DNA from: an uncultured Prevotellaceae bacterium
GTDB taxonomy: Bacteria; Bacteroidota; Bacteroidia; Bacteroidales; Muribaculaceae
NCBI GenBank assembly: GCA_900318535.1
Contig: ONKU01000011.1
Coordinates: forward strand, 1-64,000
Length of the DNA stretch: 64,000 nt
Direction of reading: 5' to 3'
Part shown: positions 25,455 to 34,034 of the stretch, piece by piece
How the letters are laid out: every line of letters starts with the position of its first letter
Numbering within the stretch: the stretch's first letter is position 1
Notes under the pieces: generated by a model
What the model was told of the DNA's origin: nothing
The model's input: only the letters and a program-made list of their open reading frames with translations
The model's database searches: none
Position numbers and translations under genes: made by a program

Positions 25455-25486
25455 CAAAGTTACTACAACAGGTCCAATTATGCAAG
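25455..25486 (-). promoter_or_regulatory. Promoter of the radical SAM operon
   Basis: Minus-strand TAACTTTG at 25462-25455 is a perfect -7 box; CTTG at 25486-25483, 20 bases upstream, is close to the TTTG -33. It lies between the patatin gene and the radical SAM gene, so the operon can be expressed on its own. Confidence 0.6.
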
Positions 25487-25510
25487 TGCGGGTGGCAAAA
25501 AACTGGAAAA

Positions 25511-27535
25511 CTAGAACTCGAAGCCTAGGTTGATGTAGATGGAGACTTGCTTGGTGAAGTTGCTCCAGCTCAACGAGCCGCCCAGGGGGCCGAGGATACT
25601 GTTATAGGCATAGCCGATCTGGGTGCCCCAGATGGGCTTGCCGTCAAAGATGTCGCCCAGTTTGTTGTTTTGTTGGGCGACGTGGCCCTTGACCATGATA
25701 TAGTGCTCCTTGAACAGGCGCTGCTGCACCTTGAGACCTGCAACGAGCACATTCTTTTCCATGACATGACAGTGCCCGAAGCCCGAGAACGGCAGTTGCT
25801 GGGCATAATAGATGCCTCCGCGGTTGCCGCCTAACATGTTCATCGCTGTAGCTGGAATGTCTTTGCCGAACAGCATGCGGCCATATACCATGGGCTGCAG
25901 ATGGGTCGTGCTGGTCAACGGCATGGTCATGCGCCAACGGGCACTCACCTCGCTGAAGCCGGCGTGGCCTTTCCACTGGGCAAAATTGTTGGTATAGTAC
26001 GCATATAAGGCCTCGGCTCGCATACCCGTGTGGGTGAAGTACCAGTGGTCCTCGCTGTTGTACTGGGCGCGGGCGTGGTAGTTGAAATAGTACTCGTTTT
26101 TCAGGAATTCGCTGACACTGTAGGCGCTGTTCAGCACATCATAGTGGTGGTAATGTTCCCAGGCGATGCCCAGGTCAACGTTCAGGTTGAGCGCATCAAA
26201 CGAGAACAGGGTGGCATTGGCCTTCTGATAGATGAATTTTATGGCGTCAGAGCGATGCTTGCCCTGGTACAGGTCGATGCCCTCGTGCCAGATTTCATAG
26301 GACAAGCCTATCTTGCGGTGAGGCTTGGGTATCATGTTCCAGGCCAGGCGGCCCATGGTGCGCTTACCCAGCCTGAGGGTGAGGTCCAGCGTCTTGTCAA
26401 GCTTGTTGCCGAAATAATAGGTTGCACCCACTTGTGCCGCTACCAATTCCTCGTTGTCATAGCGCAGGCCCACGCTCGCCTTGATGGAGTTTTTGGCATT
26501 TTCCTCGTTCACGAGTTTGCCCGCTGTGGTGTTGTCGACGTCGCTCAGGCTGATGATACTGTAATCGGGCTTGTAGTCGTCGGGAACGCCAACCATTCGC
26601 TTGAGTATCATGATGGAGTCCATTTGGGCCCTTGTTGCCTCCTCGCCGCGCCTGATAAGTTCCTTGATGGCCGAGCGGTAGAAATGGGCCGCTGAATAGC
26701 CCCTCACAGGCACGCGGATGATGAGGTCGCAATACTTGTCGTTCTCGTCGCTGCGGTTGTGGATATCGGCTCCCACCGAGCGCTCCAGGATATCGGATGT
26801 TGAGTAGTATTTATCGTTCAGACCCAAATCGGTCCTGACGCCGATGACGATGTCTGCACCCATCCTGCGCGCCAGGTCGGCAGGGAAGTTGTTCTTGGTG
26901 CCGCCATCGACCAGGATATAAGGATCCATTCTCACGGGAGCGAAAACGCCGGGAACGGCCATGCTCGCCCTGATGGACCGTGGCAGCGAGCCGTGGTCAA
27001 GCACCACCTCGCTGTCGGTAACCAGGTCGGTGGCAATGCAGCCAAAGGGGCGCGGCAACTTCTTGAAGTCGATATCCTCGGGTTGGCGCAGGTAGTGGCG
27101 CAGGGTTTTCTCGACGTTGATGCCGCGGATGAAACCTCCCGCCAGCGTGTCCTGGCTCTTGTCCAGGAACAGGCGGTAGTCAAACAGGTAGATGTTCTGC
27201 TTCTCGCGTTCGGCAAGCGTCTGGTTTCTCATCGACAGGCGGTCGCGCAGGATGTCGCCCCAGTCCATGCTGTTGACAATGGTCTCGATGTCGTCAGCAT
27301 CATAGCCCACGGCATACATGCCACCGATGATGCTGCCCATCGATGTACCGGTCACCATGTCGATGGGGATGCCGGCCTCTTCAAGCACCTTGAGGGTGCC
27401 GATGTGGATGGCGCCCATTGCTCCGCCGCCACACAGCACGACGGCCACTTTTTTGCGGTTTCTGTTATCTACTGGCTGGGCAACCAAGCCTGTGATTGCC
27501 AGCAGCATGATGAGTGATGTAATGAATTTTTTCAT
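25511..27535 (-). CDS. Patatin-like phospholipase with C-terminal outer-membrane barrel
   Basis: A 674-residue protein with a signal peptide (LIMLLAITGLVAQ). The patatin domain (about 28-230) shows the oxyanion loop CGGGAMGAIHIGTL, the nucleophile motif GTSMGS and the catalytic Asp in VDGGTKNNFPADL. The middle resembles a POTRA-like linker. From about residue 340 the protein is beta-rich with alternating aromatic residues, ending in YINLGFEF, whose final Phe is typical of BamA/TamA-type barrels. It resembles PlpD-type autotransported lipases, in which a patatin passenger is fused to a 16-strand barrel. The likely role is outer-membrane or secreted phospholipase activity. Confidence 0.88.
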   Translation of the reverse strand: MKKFITSLIMLLAITGLVAQPVDNRNRKKVAVVLCGGGAMGAIHIGTLKVLEEAGIPIDMVTGTSMGSIIGGMYAVGYDADDIETIVNSMDWGDILRDRLSMRNQTLAEREKQNIYLFDYRLFLDKSQDTLAGGFIRGINVEKTLRHYLRQPEDIDFKKLPRPFGCIATDLVTDSEVVLDHGSLPRSIRASMAVPGVFAPVRMDPYILVDGGTKNNFPADLARRMGADIVIGVRTDLGLNDKYYSTSDILERSVGADIHNRSDENDKYCDLIIRVPVRGYSAAHFYRSAIKELIRRGEEATRAQMDSIMILKRMVGVPDDYKPDYSIISLSDVDNTTAGKLVNEENAKNSIKASVGLRYDNEELVAAQVGATYYFGNKLDKTLDLTLRLGKRTMGRLAWNMIPKPHRKIGLSYEIWHEGIDLYQGKHRSDAIKFIYQKANATLFSFDALNLNVDLGIAWEHYHHYDVLNSAYSVSEFLKNEYYFNYHARAQYNSEDHWYFTHTGMRAEALYAYYTNNFAQWKGHAGFSEVSARWRMTMPLTSTTHLQPMVYGRMLFGKDIPATAMNMLGGNRGGIYYAQQLPFSGFGHCHVMEKNVLVAGLKVQQRLFKEHYIMVKGHVAQQNNKLGDIFDGKPIWGTQIGYAYNSILGPLGGSLSWSNFTKQVSIYINLGFEF

Positions 27536-27557
27536 TGCCTGTTATCATTATTTTAGG

Positions 27558-27565
27558 CAAAATTA
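27558..27565 (-). promoter_or_regulatory. -7 box for the patatin gene
   Basis: Minus-strand TAATTTTG at 27565-27558, 22 bases before the start codon. No -33 match at the right distance. Confidence 0.45.
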
Positions 27566-27587
27566 CGTTTTTTCCCGCTATTATTGC

Positions 27588-27595
27588 TACCTTTG
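27588..27595 (+). promoter_or_regulatory. -7 box for the dTDP-glucose dehydratase gene
   Basis: TACCTTTG at 27588-27595, 27 bases before the ATG at 27623, divergent from the patatin -7 box. A -33 TTTG is not evident. Confidence 0.5.
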
Positions 27596-27622
27596 TAGAT
27601 GAAATCAAACCTTTACTGAATT

Positions 27623-28822
27623 ATGAAGACCTATCTCGTGACTGGAGCCGCAGGTTTTATTGGCTCAAACTTTGTGAAATACATCCTCGACAAGTATGGC
27701 GACAATATCGAGGTCATTATTCTTGACGCCTTGACCTATGCAGGCAATCTCGCTTCCATCAAGGAGGAAATCGAGCGCCCCAACGTAACCTTCATCCGTG
27801 GCGATGTGCGCGACCGCGAACTGGTGCAGGATATCCTGAACAACTCCGATGTGGACTACATCGTCAACTTTGCCGCCGAGAGTCATGTGGACCGCAGCAT
27901 CACCAACCCGCGCCTGTTCCTCGAGGTCAATATCCTGGGCACCCAGAATATGCTTGACTGCGCCCGCGAAGCATGGTTCACCGGCAAGGACGCACAGGGC
28001 CGCAACACCTATGCCCCCGGCAAGAAATACCTTCAAATTTCGACCGACGAGGTCTATGGTTCGCTCAGCAAAGACTTTAACGAGCCGCAGCCGCTGGAGG
28101 TGAGCGACGACGTGCGCGAGGTGATTGAGGGCCGCACCGACCTGAAGACCTTTGGTCGCCATTTCTTCACCGAGGAGACTCCGCTTGCGCCCCGTTCGCC
28201 CTATTCGGCCAGCAAGACCAGTGCCGACCTCATCACGATGGCTTATCACGAGACCTATGGCCTGCCCGTCAACATCACCCGCTGCAGCAACAACTACGGC
28301 CCCTACCACTTCCCCGAGAAGCTCATTCCGCTGATTATCAAAAATATTCTCGAAGGTAAGAAACTGCCCGTCTATGGCAAGGGAGAGAACGTGCGCGACT
28401 GGCTCTACGTCGAGGACCACTGCAAGGGCATCGACCTGGTGCTGCGTCAGGGCACCGTCGGCGAGGTGTACAACATCGGTGGCTTCAACGAGGAGAGCAA
28501 CATCAACATTGTCAAGCAAGTCATTGCCATCATCGCCCGCATCATGCGCGAGGAGCCCGAGTATCAGCAACTGCTCAAGTGCGACCTCGATGTCATTAAC
28601 AATGACCTTATCGAGTTCGTCACCGACCGCCCCGGCCACGACATGCGCTATGCCATCGATCCCAGCAAGATTGCCCGTGAACTCGGTTGGTACCCCGAGA
28701 CCCCCTTCACCGAGGGCATCGAGAAGACCATCCGCTGGAACCTCGACCACCAGCCCTGGGTCAACAGCGTCACCAGCGGCGACTACCAGCGCTACTACGA
28801 GGAAATGTACGGCGACCGGTAA
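27623..28822 (+). CDS. rfbB: dTDP-glucose 4,6-dehydratase
   Basis: A 399-residue short-chain dehydrogenase/reductase-fold enzyme that converts dTDP-glucose to dTDP-4-keto-6-deoxyglucose for rhamnose and other deoxysugars. The NAD-binding VTGAAGFIGSNFVKYIL, the AAESHVDRSI motif, the STDEVYGSL catalytic region and YSASKTSADL (Tyr-x3-Lys) are present, followed by TRCSNNYGPYHFPEKLIPL. It is about 40 residues longer than typical RfbB because of an insert between STDEVYGSL and EETPLAPRSPYSASK, a feature I associate with Bacteroidales members. No other dTDP-sugar genes are next to it, so it appears to be a stand-alone copy. Confidence 0.94.
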   Translation: MKTYLVTGAAGFIGSNFVKYILDKYGDNIEVIILDALTYAGNLASIKEEIERPNVTFIRGDVRDRELVQDILNNSDVDYIVNFAAESHVDRSITNPRLFLEVNILGTQNMLDCAREAWFTGKDAQGRNTYAPGKKYLQISTDEVYGSLSKDFNEPQPLEVSDDVREVIEGRTDLKTFGRHFFTEETPLAPRSPYSASKTSADLITMAYHETYGLPVNITRCSNNYGPYHFPEKLIPLIIKNILEGKKLPVYGKGENVRDWLYVEDHCKGIDLVLRQGTVGEVYNIGGFNEESNINIVKQVIAIIARIMREEPEYQQLLKCDLDVINNDLIEFVTDRPGHDMRYAIDPSKIARELGWYPETPFTEGIEKTIRWNLDHQPWVNSVTSGDYQRYYEEMYGDR

Positions 28823-28947
28823 AGTCCTCAAGCAATAAACGACATAATACCGCCTTTCAGGCGGGAAATTGTACGAATTTTAATAATAATGTGATGAATT
28901 TCCCGTGCGTCAGCACGGTCAAATGGCATTAAGAACTTTGTTGTATC

Positions 28948-29175
28948 ATGCAGTATCGGGTGGTTTTTGAGTTTCAGAGCGAAGACGGCGCAATGAGCGA
29001 CGTGTACAACTACCGTGACGAGCAGCAGGCACAGGACAAGTTTGCCGAGTTGCGCGATGAGATTGTGGGCGCTGTAGGCCACACTCAATGCGAGGTGATC
29101 GACGAGCCCACGCACTATAGCCTCATCAACCGCAACCGAGGCATCTATGGCTACGTCCGCCTGCTCACCGAGTGA
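28948..29175 (+). CDS. Small conserved-looking protein of unknown function
   Basis: A 75-residue soluble protein, MQYRVVFEFQSEDGAMSDVY, with a charged helical middle (DEQQAQDKFAELRDEI) and an aromatic C-terminal strand (NRGIYGYVRLLTE). The alternation suggests a small alpha-beta fold. Codon choice resembles its neighbours, which supports a real gene. I do not recognise the family. The 125 bases before it contain a short CCGCCT-TTC-AGGCGG hairpin just after rfbB that could be a weak terminator, and no consensus promoter. Confidence 0.6.
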   Translation: MQYRVVFEFQSEDGAMSDVYNYRDEQQAQDKFAELRDEIVGAVGHTQCEVIDEPTHYSLINRNRGIYGYVRLLTE

Positions 29176-29586
29176 CTTGGTATCCGCGCTCAACTAAACT
29201 ACGAATTGCGCGAATCGAACTAAAGGCATCCGCATTCGCTTAATTATTGGCGAATTAAGCTAATTGGCATCAGCGCTCCAACTGTCGTGCGGATGCCAAT
29301 CATAATAATCCGTTAAATCCGCCGACCATTAAAACTTAGCGCCTTTGCGCCTTTGCGCCTTTGCGTGAGGCTCGGGGCGCGGATGCCTCTTTTCTCTAAT
29401 TACTAATCTGCGAGCGCAGCTCGCATAAAGTGGCAGATGGGGGTGACGATTTGTCACATTATAAAGAAATGGCATATTATTTGAGGTGGAGTGGGGCAGT
29501 GACCTCCCTCCACGACTGTTTTATGTGTGACGCAAGTCCACTAACAACTAAAAAACTAAAAACTAAGGACTAACAACTAAAATACT
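29176..29586. other. Intergenic region with several short repeats
   Basis: No gene was seen in these 411 bases. They contain a 10-base inverted repeat (GGCATCCGCA at 29225-29234 with TGCGGATGCC at 29288-29297) enclosing a smaller GCTTAATT/AATTAAGC hairpin, the tandem array at 29339-29365, a GTGGAG/CTCCAC pair near 29490-29512, and an A/C-rich AACTAA-type tract just before htpG. A similar AACTAA tract precedes the AddB-like gene at 8471-8497. Confidence 0.6.
29339..29365. repeat. Tandem repeat of GCGCCTTTGC-type units
   Basis: Three 9-base copies of a CGCCTTTG unit in a row. Such arrays are common between genes in Bacteroidales; copy number may vary between strains. Confidence 0.75.
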
Positions 29587-31635
29587 ATGCCAAAAGGAAC
29601 TATTGGGGTAACGACTAACAACATCTTCCCCGTTATCAAGAAGTTTTTGTACAGTGACCACGAGATTTTCCTGCGTGAGCTCGTGAGCAACGCTGTTGAC
29701 GCCACGCAGAAGCTGAAAACCCTGCAGGGTGCCGGCGAGTTCAAGGGCTCGACCGAGGGCTTGAAGGTCAACATCAGCGTCGATAAGGAGGCTGGCACGC
29801 TCACCGTGAGCGATTGCGGCATCGGCATGACTGCCGAGGAAATCGACAAGTACATCAACCAGATCGCCTTCTCGGGTGCTGAGGAATTTCTCGAAAAATA
29901 CAAGGACACCGCCAATGCCATCATCGGCCACTTCGGCCTGGGCTTCTATTCAGCCTTCATGGTGGCCAAGAAGGTGGAAATACGCACCTTGAGCTGGCAG
30001 GAGGGCGCCAAGGCCGTCAGCTGGACCTGCGACGGCTCGCCCGAATTTGAGATGGAAGAGTGTGACAAGGCCGAGCGCGGTACCGACATCATCCTCACCC
30101 TCGACGACGATGAGAAGGAATTTCTCGAGACCGCCCGCATCGAAGGCCTGCTGAAGAAGTATTGCCGCTTCCTGCCCGTGCCCATCATCTTCGGCAAGGA
30201 GCAGGAGTGGAAAGACGGCAAGTACCAGGATACCGACAAGGACAAGGTCATCAACGACGTGGAGCCCCTGTGGTCGCGCATGCCTGCCGACCTCAAGGAC
30301 GAAGACTACCTGAAGTTCTACCACGCCATCGAGCCGATGCAGGACGATCCCTTGTTCTGGATCCATCTGAACGTGGATTATCCGTTCACGCTGACGGGTA
30401 TTCTCTACTTCCCCAAGATCAAGAACAACTTGGACATCCGCAAAGACCGCATCCAGCTCTATTGCAACCAGGTCTATGTGACCGACAGCGTCGAGGGCGT
30501 CGTGCCCGACTGGCTCATGTTGCTGCAGGGCGTCATCGACAGCCCTGACATCCCGCTGAACGTGTCGCGCAGCTACCTGCAGAGCGACCGTGCGGTGAAA
30601 AAGATTTCGAACTACATCACCAAGAAGGTGGCTGCCCGCCTCGAGGAAATCGCCAAGAACCAGCCCGACGAGTTCGAGAAGAAGTGGAACGACATCAAGA
30701 TCTTCATCGAGTACGGCATGCTGAGCGACGAGAAGTTCTGTGAGTCGGGCCTCAAGTTCGCCCTGCTCGAGAACTGCGACGGCAAGTACTTCAAGATTGA
30801 GGACTACCGCAAGCTCATCGAGGGCGAGCAGACCGACAAGGAGGGCAACCTCATCTGCCTGTATGCTACCGACAAGGAGGCACAGTATGCCTACATCAAG
30901 GCGGCTACCGACAAGGGCTATGATGTGCTGCTGATGAACGGCGAGCTCGACGTGCCCTTTGTGGGGATGTTGGAGCAGAAGCAGGAAAAGATGCGCTTTG
31001 TGCGCGTCGACAGCGACGTGCTCGATAACCTCATCCGCAAGCAGGATGACAACAAGCCGCAATTCACGCCCGAGCAGCAGGAAATGGCCCAGACGCTGTT
31101 CCATTCCCAGATTCCGCCCGTCGAGAAAACTGAGTTCATGGTCAGCTTCGCCGCCATGTCGCCCGACGACAAGCCCGTGGTCATCACCCAGGCCGAATAC
31201 ATGCGCCGCATGAAGGAGATGGCACGATTCCAGCCCGGCATGAGCTTCTATGGCGAGATGCCTGACATGTACAGCCTGGTGCTCAACACCAAGCACCCGC
31301 TCATCCAGAAGATCGTCGATCTGGCCGAGAAAGCCCTGGATGCCGAGCTCAAGCCCGTCAACGAGGACATCAATGCCACGCAAAACGTGATCAATGCCCT
31401 GCGCGACCTCAAGAAGGACAACAAGGAGTTGCCCGAGGACAAGAAGAAAGACCTTGAGGACAACGAGAAGCAGTTGGAAGAGCTGCGCAACAAGAAGAAA
31501 GGCATCATCACGGCCTATGCTGCCGGCGAGAGCCGTGTGCACCAGCTCATCGACATTGCCCTGTTGAGCAACAACATGCTCAAGGGCGAGGGTCTGGACC
31601 GCTTCTTGAAACGCTCCATCGGCCTGCTCAAGTAA
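29587..31635 (+). CDS. htpG: Chaperone HtpG (Hsp90)
   Basis: A 682-residue ATP-dependent chaperone. The GHKL ATPase domain shows FLRELVSNAVDATQKLK, VSDCGIGMTAEEID and HFGLGFYSAFMVA. The middle domain has LNVSRSYLQSDRAVKKISNY with the conserved Arg that contacts ATP. The C-terminal part includes a highly charged Lys/Asp/Glu stretch (near residues 600-645) before the dimerisation helices, a feature of Bacteroidetes HtpG. No consensus promoter was found in the region directly upstream. Confidence 0.96.
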   Translation: MPKGTIGVTTNNIFPVIKKFLYSDHEIFLRELVSNAVDATQKLKTLQGAGEFKGSTEGLKVNISVDKEAGTLTVSDCGIGMTAEEIDKYINQIAFSGAEEFLEKYKDTANAIIGHFGLGFYSAFMVAKKVEIRTLSWQEGAKAVSWTCDGSPEFEMEECDKAERGTDIILTLDDDEKEFLETARIEGLLKKYCRFLPVPIIFGKEQEWKDGKYQDTDKDKVINDVEPLWSRMPADLKDEDYLKFYHAIEPMQDDPLFWIHLNVDYPFTLTGILYFPKIKNNLDIRKDRIQLYCNQVYVTDSVEGVVPDWLMLLQGVIDSPDIPLNVSRSYLQSDRAVKKISNYITKKVAARLEEIAKNQPDEFEKKWNDIKIFIEYGMLSDEKFCESGLKFALLENCDGKYFKIEDYRKLIEGEQTDKEGNLICLYATDKEAQYAYIKAATDKGYDVLLMNGELDVPFVGMLEQKQEKMRFVRVDSDVLDNLIRKQDDNKPQFTPEQQEMAQTLFHSQIPPVEKTEFMVSFAAMSPDDKPVVITQAEYMRRMKEMARFQPGMSFYGEMPDMYSLVLNTKHPLIQKIVDLAEKALDAELKPVNEDINATQNVINALRDLKKDNKELPEDKKKDLEDNEKQLEELRNKKKGIITAYAAGESRVHQLIDIALLSNNMLKGEGLDRFLKRSIGLLK

Positions 31636-31709
31636 GGGCTCGATATCAACATTATTGCAGGTAGAGGCATGGATTGACATGCTTCTGCCTGTCTTTTTTG
31701 TCTATGCCA

Positions 31710-31739
31710 TTGAAGGTAGATGATTTTTTGCTACCTTTG
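31710..31739 (+). promoter_or_regulatory. Promoter of the dockerin protein gene
   Basis: TTG at 31710-31712 and a perfect TACCTTTG at 31732-31739 spaced by 19 bases; the ATG lies 22 bases downstream. Confidence 0.6.
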
Positions 31740-31761
31740 TGCATCGAATCAAGTAACCAAA

Positions 31762-32442
31762 ATGCCTATGAAACAGCGTTTACTTCTTGTATTAGTCCTA
31801 TTCACGGCGATACTGTGTTGTGCCCAGGTTCCCCAGTTCTCTTCCTCAGAGTATGATGGGTGGATTTATAATAACCCTAACATCCCCCTAGAGCAGAACA
31901 CCATCATCAACAACAAGATTGCCCTGTACGTCGTCTCCAATGGCCTGGTGCTATCGCTCACTTCGCCGGCTTTCACCTGCCAGATGGGGGAGTATATTGA
32001 CATGGAAGTCCAGTGGATCACCCCGCAGTGGCAAAACGAGAACTTCTTGGTGGAGTGGGTGGCCCTTACTGCTGCACTGCTCGATGAGAACGGCATGACG
32101 GTAGATTCGGTCACGTGCATCCCTGATCCGGTCAGCCGTACCAACCACCTGAACATGTCGCTCACTGTGCCACGCTCCATTCAGCAGGCGCGGCTGCGCT
32201 TCGTCGCTTGGAAATCCATCGTCAGCAACTGCGGCATCATCAGGGAAATCAAGGCAACCTGCGGCAATCGTGCCGACGTCAATGGCGACGGCGAGGTCAG
32301 CATCGCCGACATCAATGCTATTATAAATGTGATTTTGGGCCTTGACGAGACTCCGGAGATGATATTGAAGGCCGATGTGAATGGCGACGGCGAGGTCAAC
32401 ATCCCCGATGTCAATAAGGTGATAGAAGTCATTCAAAGTTGA
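31762..32442 (+). CDS. Secreted protein with C-terminal dockerin domain
   Basis: A 226-residue protein from the ATG at 31762, with a signal peptide (LLLVLVLFTAILCCAQ). The middle part is beta-rich and unrecognised. The C-terminus is a type I dockerin with two calcium-binding repeats: ADVNGDGEVSIADINAIINV and, about 40 residues on, ADVNGDGEVNIPDVNKVIEV. In cellulosomes dockerins bind cohesins, but Bacteroidales proteins often carry them without any cohesin partner, and none is seen here. The likely location is the periplasm or surface. The in-frame ATG at 31720 lies inside the promoter and is rejected. Role unknown. Confidence 0.85.
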   Translation: MPMKQRLLLVLVLFTAILCCAQVPQFSSSEYDGWIYNNPNIPLEQNTIINNKIALYVVSNGLVLSLTSPAFTCQMGEYIDMEVQWITPQWQNENFLVEWVALTAALLDENGMTVDSVTCIPDPVSRTNHLNMSLTVPRSIQQARLRFVAWKSIVSNCGIIREIKATCGNRADVNGDGEVSIADINAIINVILGLDETPEMILKADVNGDGEVNIPDVNKVIEVIQS

Positions 32443-32467
32443 TGAAGTGAAAGAAATCCGTTTAAAA

Positions 32468-32499
32468 TTTGTTTAATCTGAATTTTTGTCTTATATTTG
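32468..32499 (+). promoter_or_regulatory. Distal promoter of the OmpA-family gene (P1)
   Basis: TTTG at 32468-32471, a 20-base spacer and TATATTTG at 32492-32499. It would give a leader of about 180 bases. Confidence 0.65.
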
Positions 32500-32608
32500 C
32501 GACAGATTGGAGAAATGGCTCCTTTTAGGACTTTTTGGGGTGAAAGTGTTCTGTTTTTCGCTTTAAAATGCCTAAATAGCAGTTTTTCTTTCTTAAGGAA
32601 CGTTAAAT

Positions 32609-32640
32609 TTTGGTTGGATTAGAAAATTGTATTACTTTTG
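32609..32640 (+). promoter_or_regulatory. Proximal promoter of the OmpA-family gene (P2)
   Basis: TTTG at 32609-32612, a 20-base spacer and TACTTTTG at 32633-32640, with the ATG 42 bases downstream. It matches the Bacteroides consensus closely and suits a highly expressed porin. Confidence 0.75.
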
Positions 32641-32681
32641 CCACAAATTTTGTCTAATATAGTTTTTAAATTTTTGTTAAA

Positions 32682-33932
32682 ATGAAAAAGATTATCTTGA
32701 CTTTAGCCCTTCTTATGGGTGTGTGTGCTGCTCAGGCTCAGTCTCTGGAGCAGAACAAGTTCTTTGACAACATTTCGGTAACCTTGAAGGGTGGTGCTAT
32801 CATGCCCTTCCAGGGTTATGCCTTCTGGCCCAGCGCTCGTGGCATCTTCGGTATGGAGATCAAGAAGCAGCTGACTCCGGTCTTTGGCATGGGCGTTGAG
32901 GGTGAGGCCACCATCAACACCACCAGCTGGGAGAAGGAACCCAACTTCTGGGGTCCCAAGAGCCCGAACATCATCGACCACACTCTGGCCGGTCTGTTTG
33001 GTACTGTTAACTTGAGCAACCTGTTCGCAGGTTACGCTGGCAAGCCCCGCGTATTCGAGCTCGAGGGTGTTATTGGTGCTGGTTGGCTGCACGCCTTCCA
33101 CCGCAACGAGTCGGCCAACTTCTATGGCAACGACTACAACAGCTGGTACACCAAGGCAGGTGCTAACCTGAACTTCAACTTTGGTGAGAGCCGCGCTTGG
33201 ACCTTCAGTCTGAAGCCCGCTGTTGTTTGGGACATGAATGGTGACATCATGATTCCTTATCGTTACAACCTGCCCGCTCGTCTGACTTGGGAGGGTGAGC
33301 CCCGCAACGGTAAGAGCCAGATGAACGCTAACCACGCTGCTGTAGAGCTTGAGGCTGGTATCACCTACCACTTCAAGGGTAGCAACGGCGAGCGTTACAT
33401 CACTTTCTGCCCCTACAAGTACAGCCAGGACGACATCGATGCTCTCAATGGCCAGATCAACGGTCTGCGTGGCCAGCTCAATGGCCTGCAGGGTGACCTC
33501 GACGCTGCTAACGCACGCAACGCTCAGCTCCAGCGCGACCTGGATGCTGCCAAGAAGGCTAAGCCCGAAACCGTTGACAAGACCAAGTATGTTGAGCGTG
33601 ACGCTATGTACATGAACGTCCTCGTTCACTTCAAGGTTAACAAGACCAACATCACCCCCGACCAGCAGCCCAATGTAGAGCGCGTTGCTATGTACCTGAA
33701 GAACAACCCCAACGCTACCGTTGACATCAAGGGTTATGCTTCTGTAGAAGGTCCTCAGGACAACAACATCCGCCTGGCTAATGGCCGTGCCGAGGCTGTG
33801 AAGAACATGCTGGTTAACAAGTACAAGATTGATGCTAGCCGCATCAATGCTCAGGGCTGTGGTACCACCGACATGTTCCAGGAGCTCAGCTGGAACCGCG
33901 TTTCGATCTGCGAACTCATCGTTAAGAAGTAA
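32682..33932 (+). CDS. OmpA-family outer membrane protein
   Basis: A 416-residue protein with a signal peptide (IILTLALLMGVCAAQAQ). An N-terminal eight-strand-type barrel (about 22-245) is followed by a coiled coil with Gln-Leu-Asn/Asp heptads (QINGLRGQLNGLQGDLDAAN) and a C-terminal OmpA peptidoglycan-binding domain: VHFKVNKTNITPDQQPNVER, KGYASVEGPQDNNIRLANGR and ISICEL-like end strand (VSICELIVKK). It anchors the outer membrane to the cell wall. Codon use is more biased than its neighbours (many GCT and GGT codons), consistent with abundant expression from the tandem promoters. Confidence 0.93.
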   Translation: MKKIILTLALLMGVCAAQAQSLEQNKFFDNISVTLKGGAIMPFQGYAFWPSARGIFGMEIKKQLTPVFGMGVEGEATINTTSWEKEPNFWGPKSPNIIDHTLAGLFGTVNLSNLFAGYAGKPRVFELEGVIGAGWLHAFHRNESANFYGNDYNSWYTKAGANLNFNFGESRAWTFSLKPAVVWDMNGDIMIPYRYNLPARLTWEGEPRNGKSQMNANHAAVELEAGITYHFKGSNGERYITFCPYKYSQDDIDALNGQINGLRGQLNGLQGDLDAANARNAQLQRDLDAAKKAKPETVDKTKYVERDAMYMNVLVHFKVNKTNITPDQQPNVERVAMYLKNNPNATVDIKGYASVEGPQDNNIRLANGRAEAVKNMLVNKYKIDASRINAQGCGTTDMFQELSWNRVSICELIVKK

Positions 33933-33974
33933 TTCTTGATTGAGAGTTTGATCGGATAACGGTCAAGTAAAAAA

Positions 33975-34006
33975 CTGCCCCGTTGACAATCGCGTCAACG
34001 GGGCAG
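33975..34006. terminator. Strong bidirectional terminator
   Basis: A perfect 13-base stem (33975-33987 with 33994-34006) with a six-base loop, followed by a T-run on the plus strand and preceded by an A-run, so it can stop both the OmpA-family gene and the converging lipoprotein gene. Confidence 0.92.
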
Positions 34007-34034
34007 CTTTTTTAGTGTGATAGAGTGAAGGCGG

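Noticed and set aside
29950-31680. Minus-strand open frame of 576 codons
   Set aside because: Antisense to htpG, which has all Hsp90 motifs; the Leu/Val/His-rich sequence is a mirror effect.
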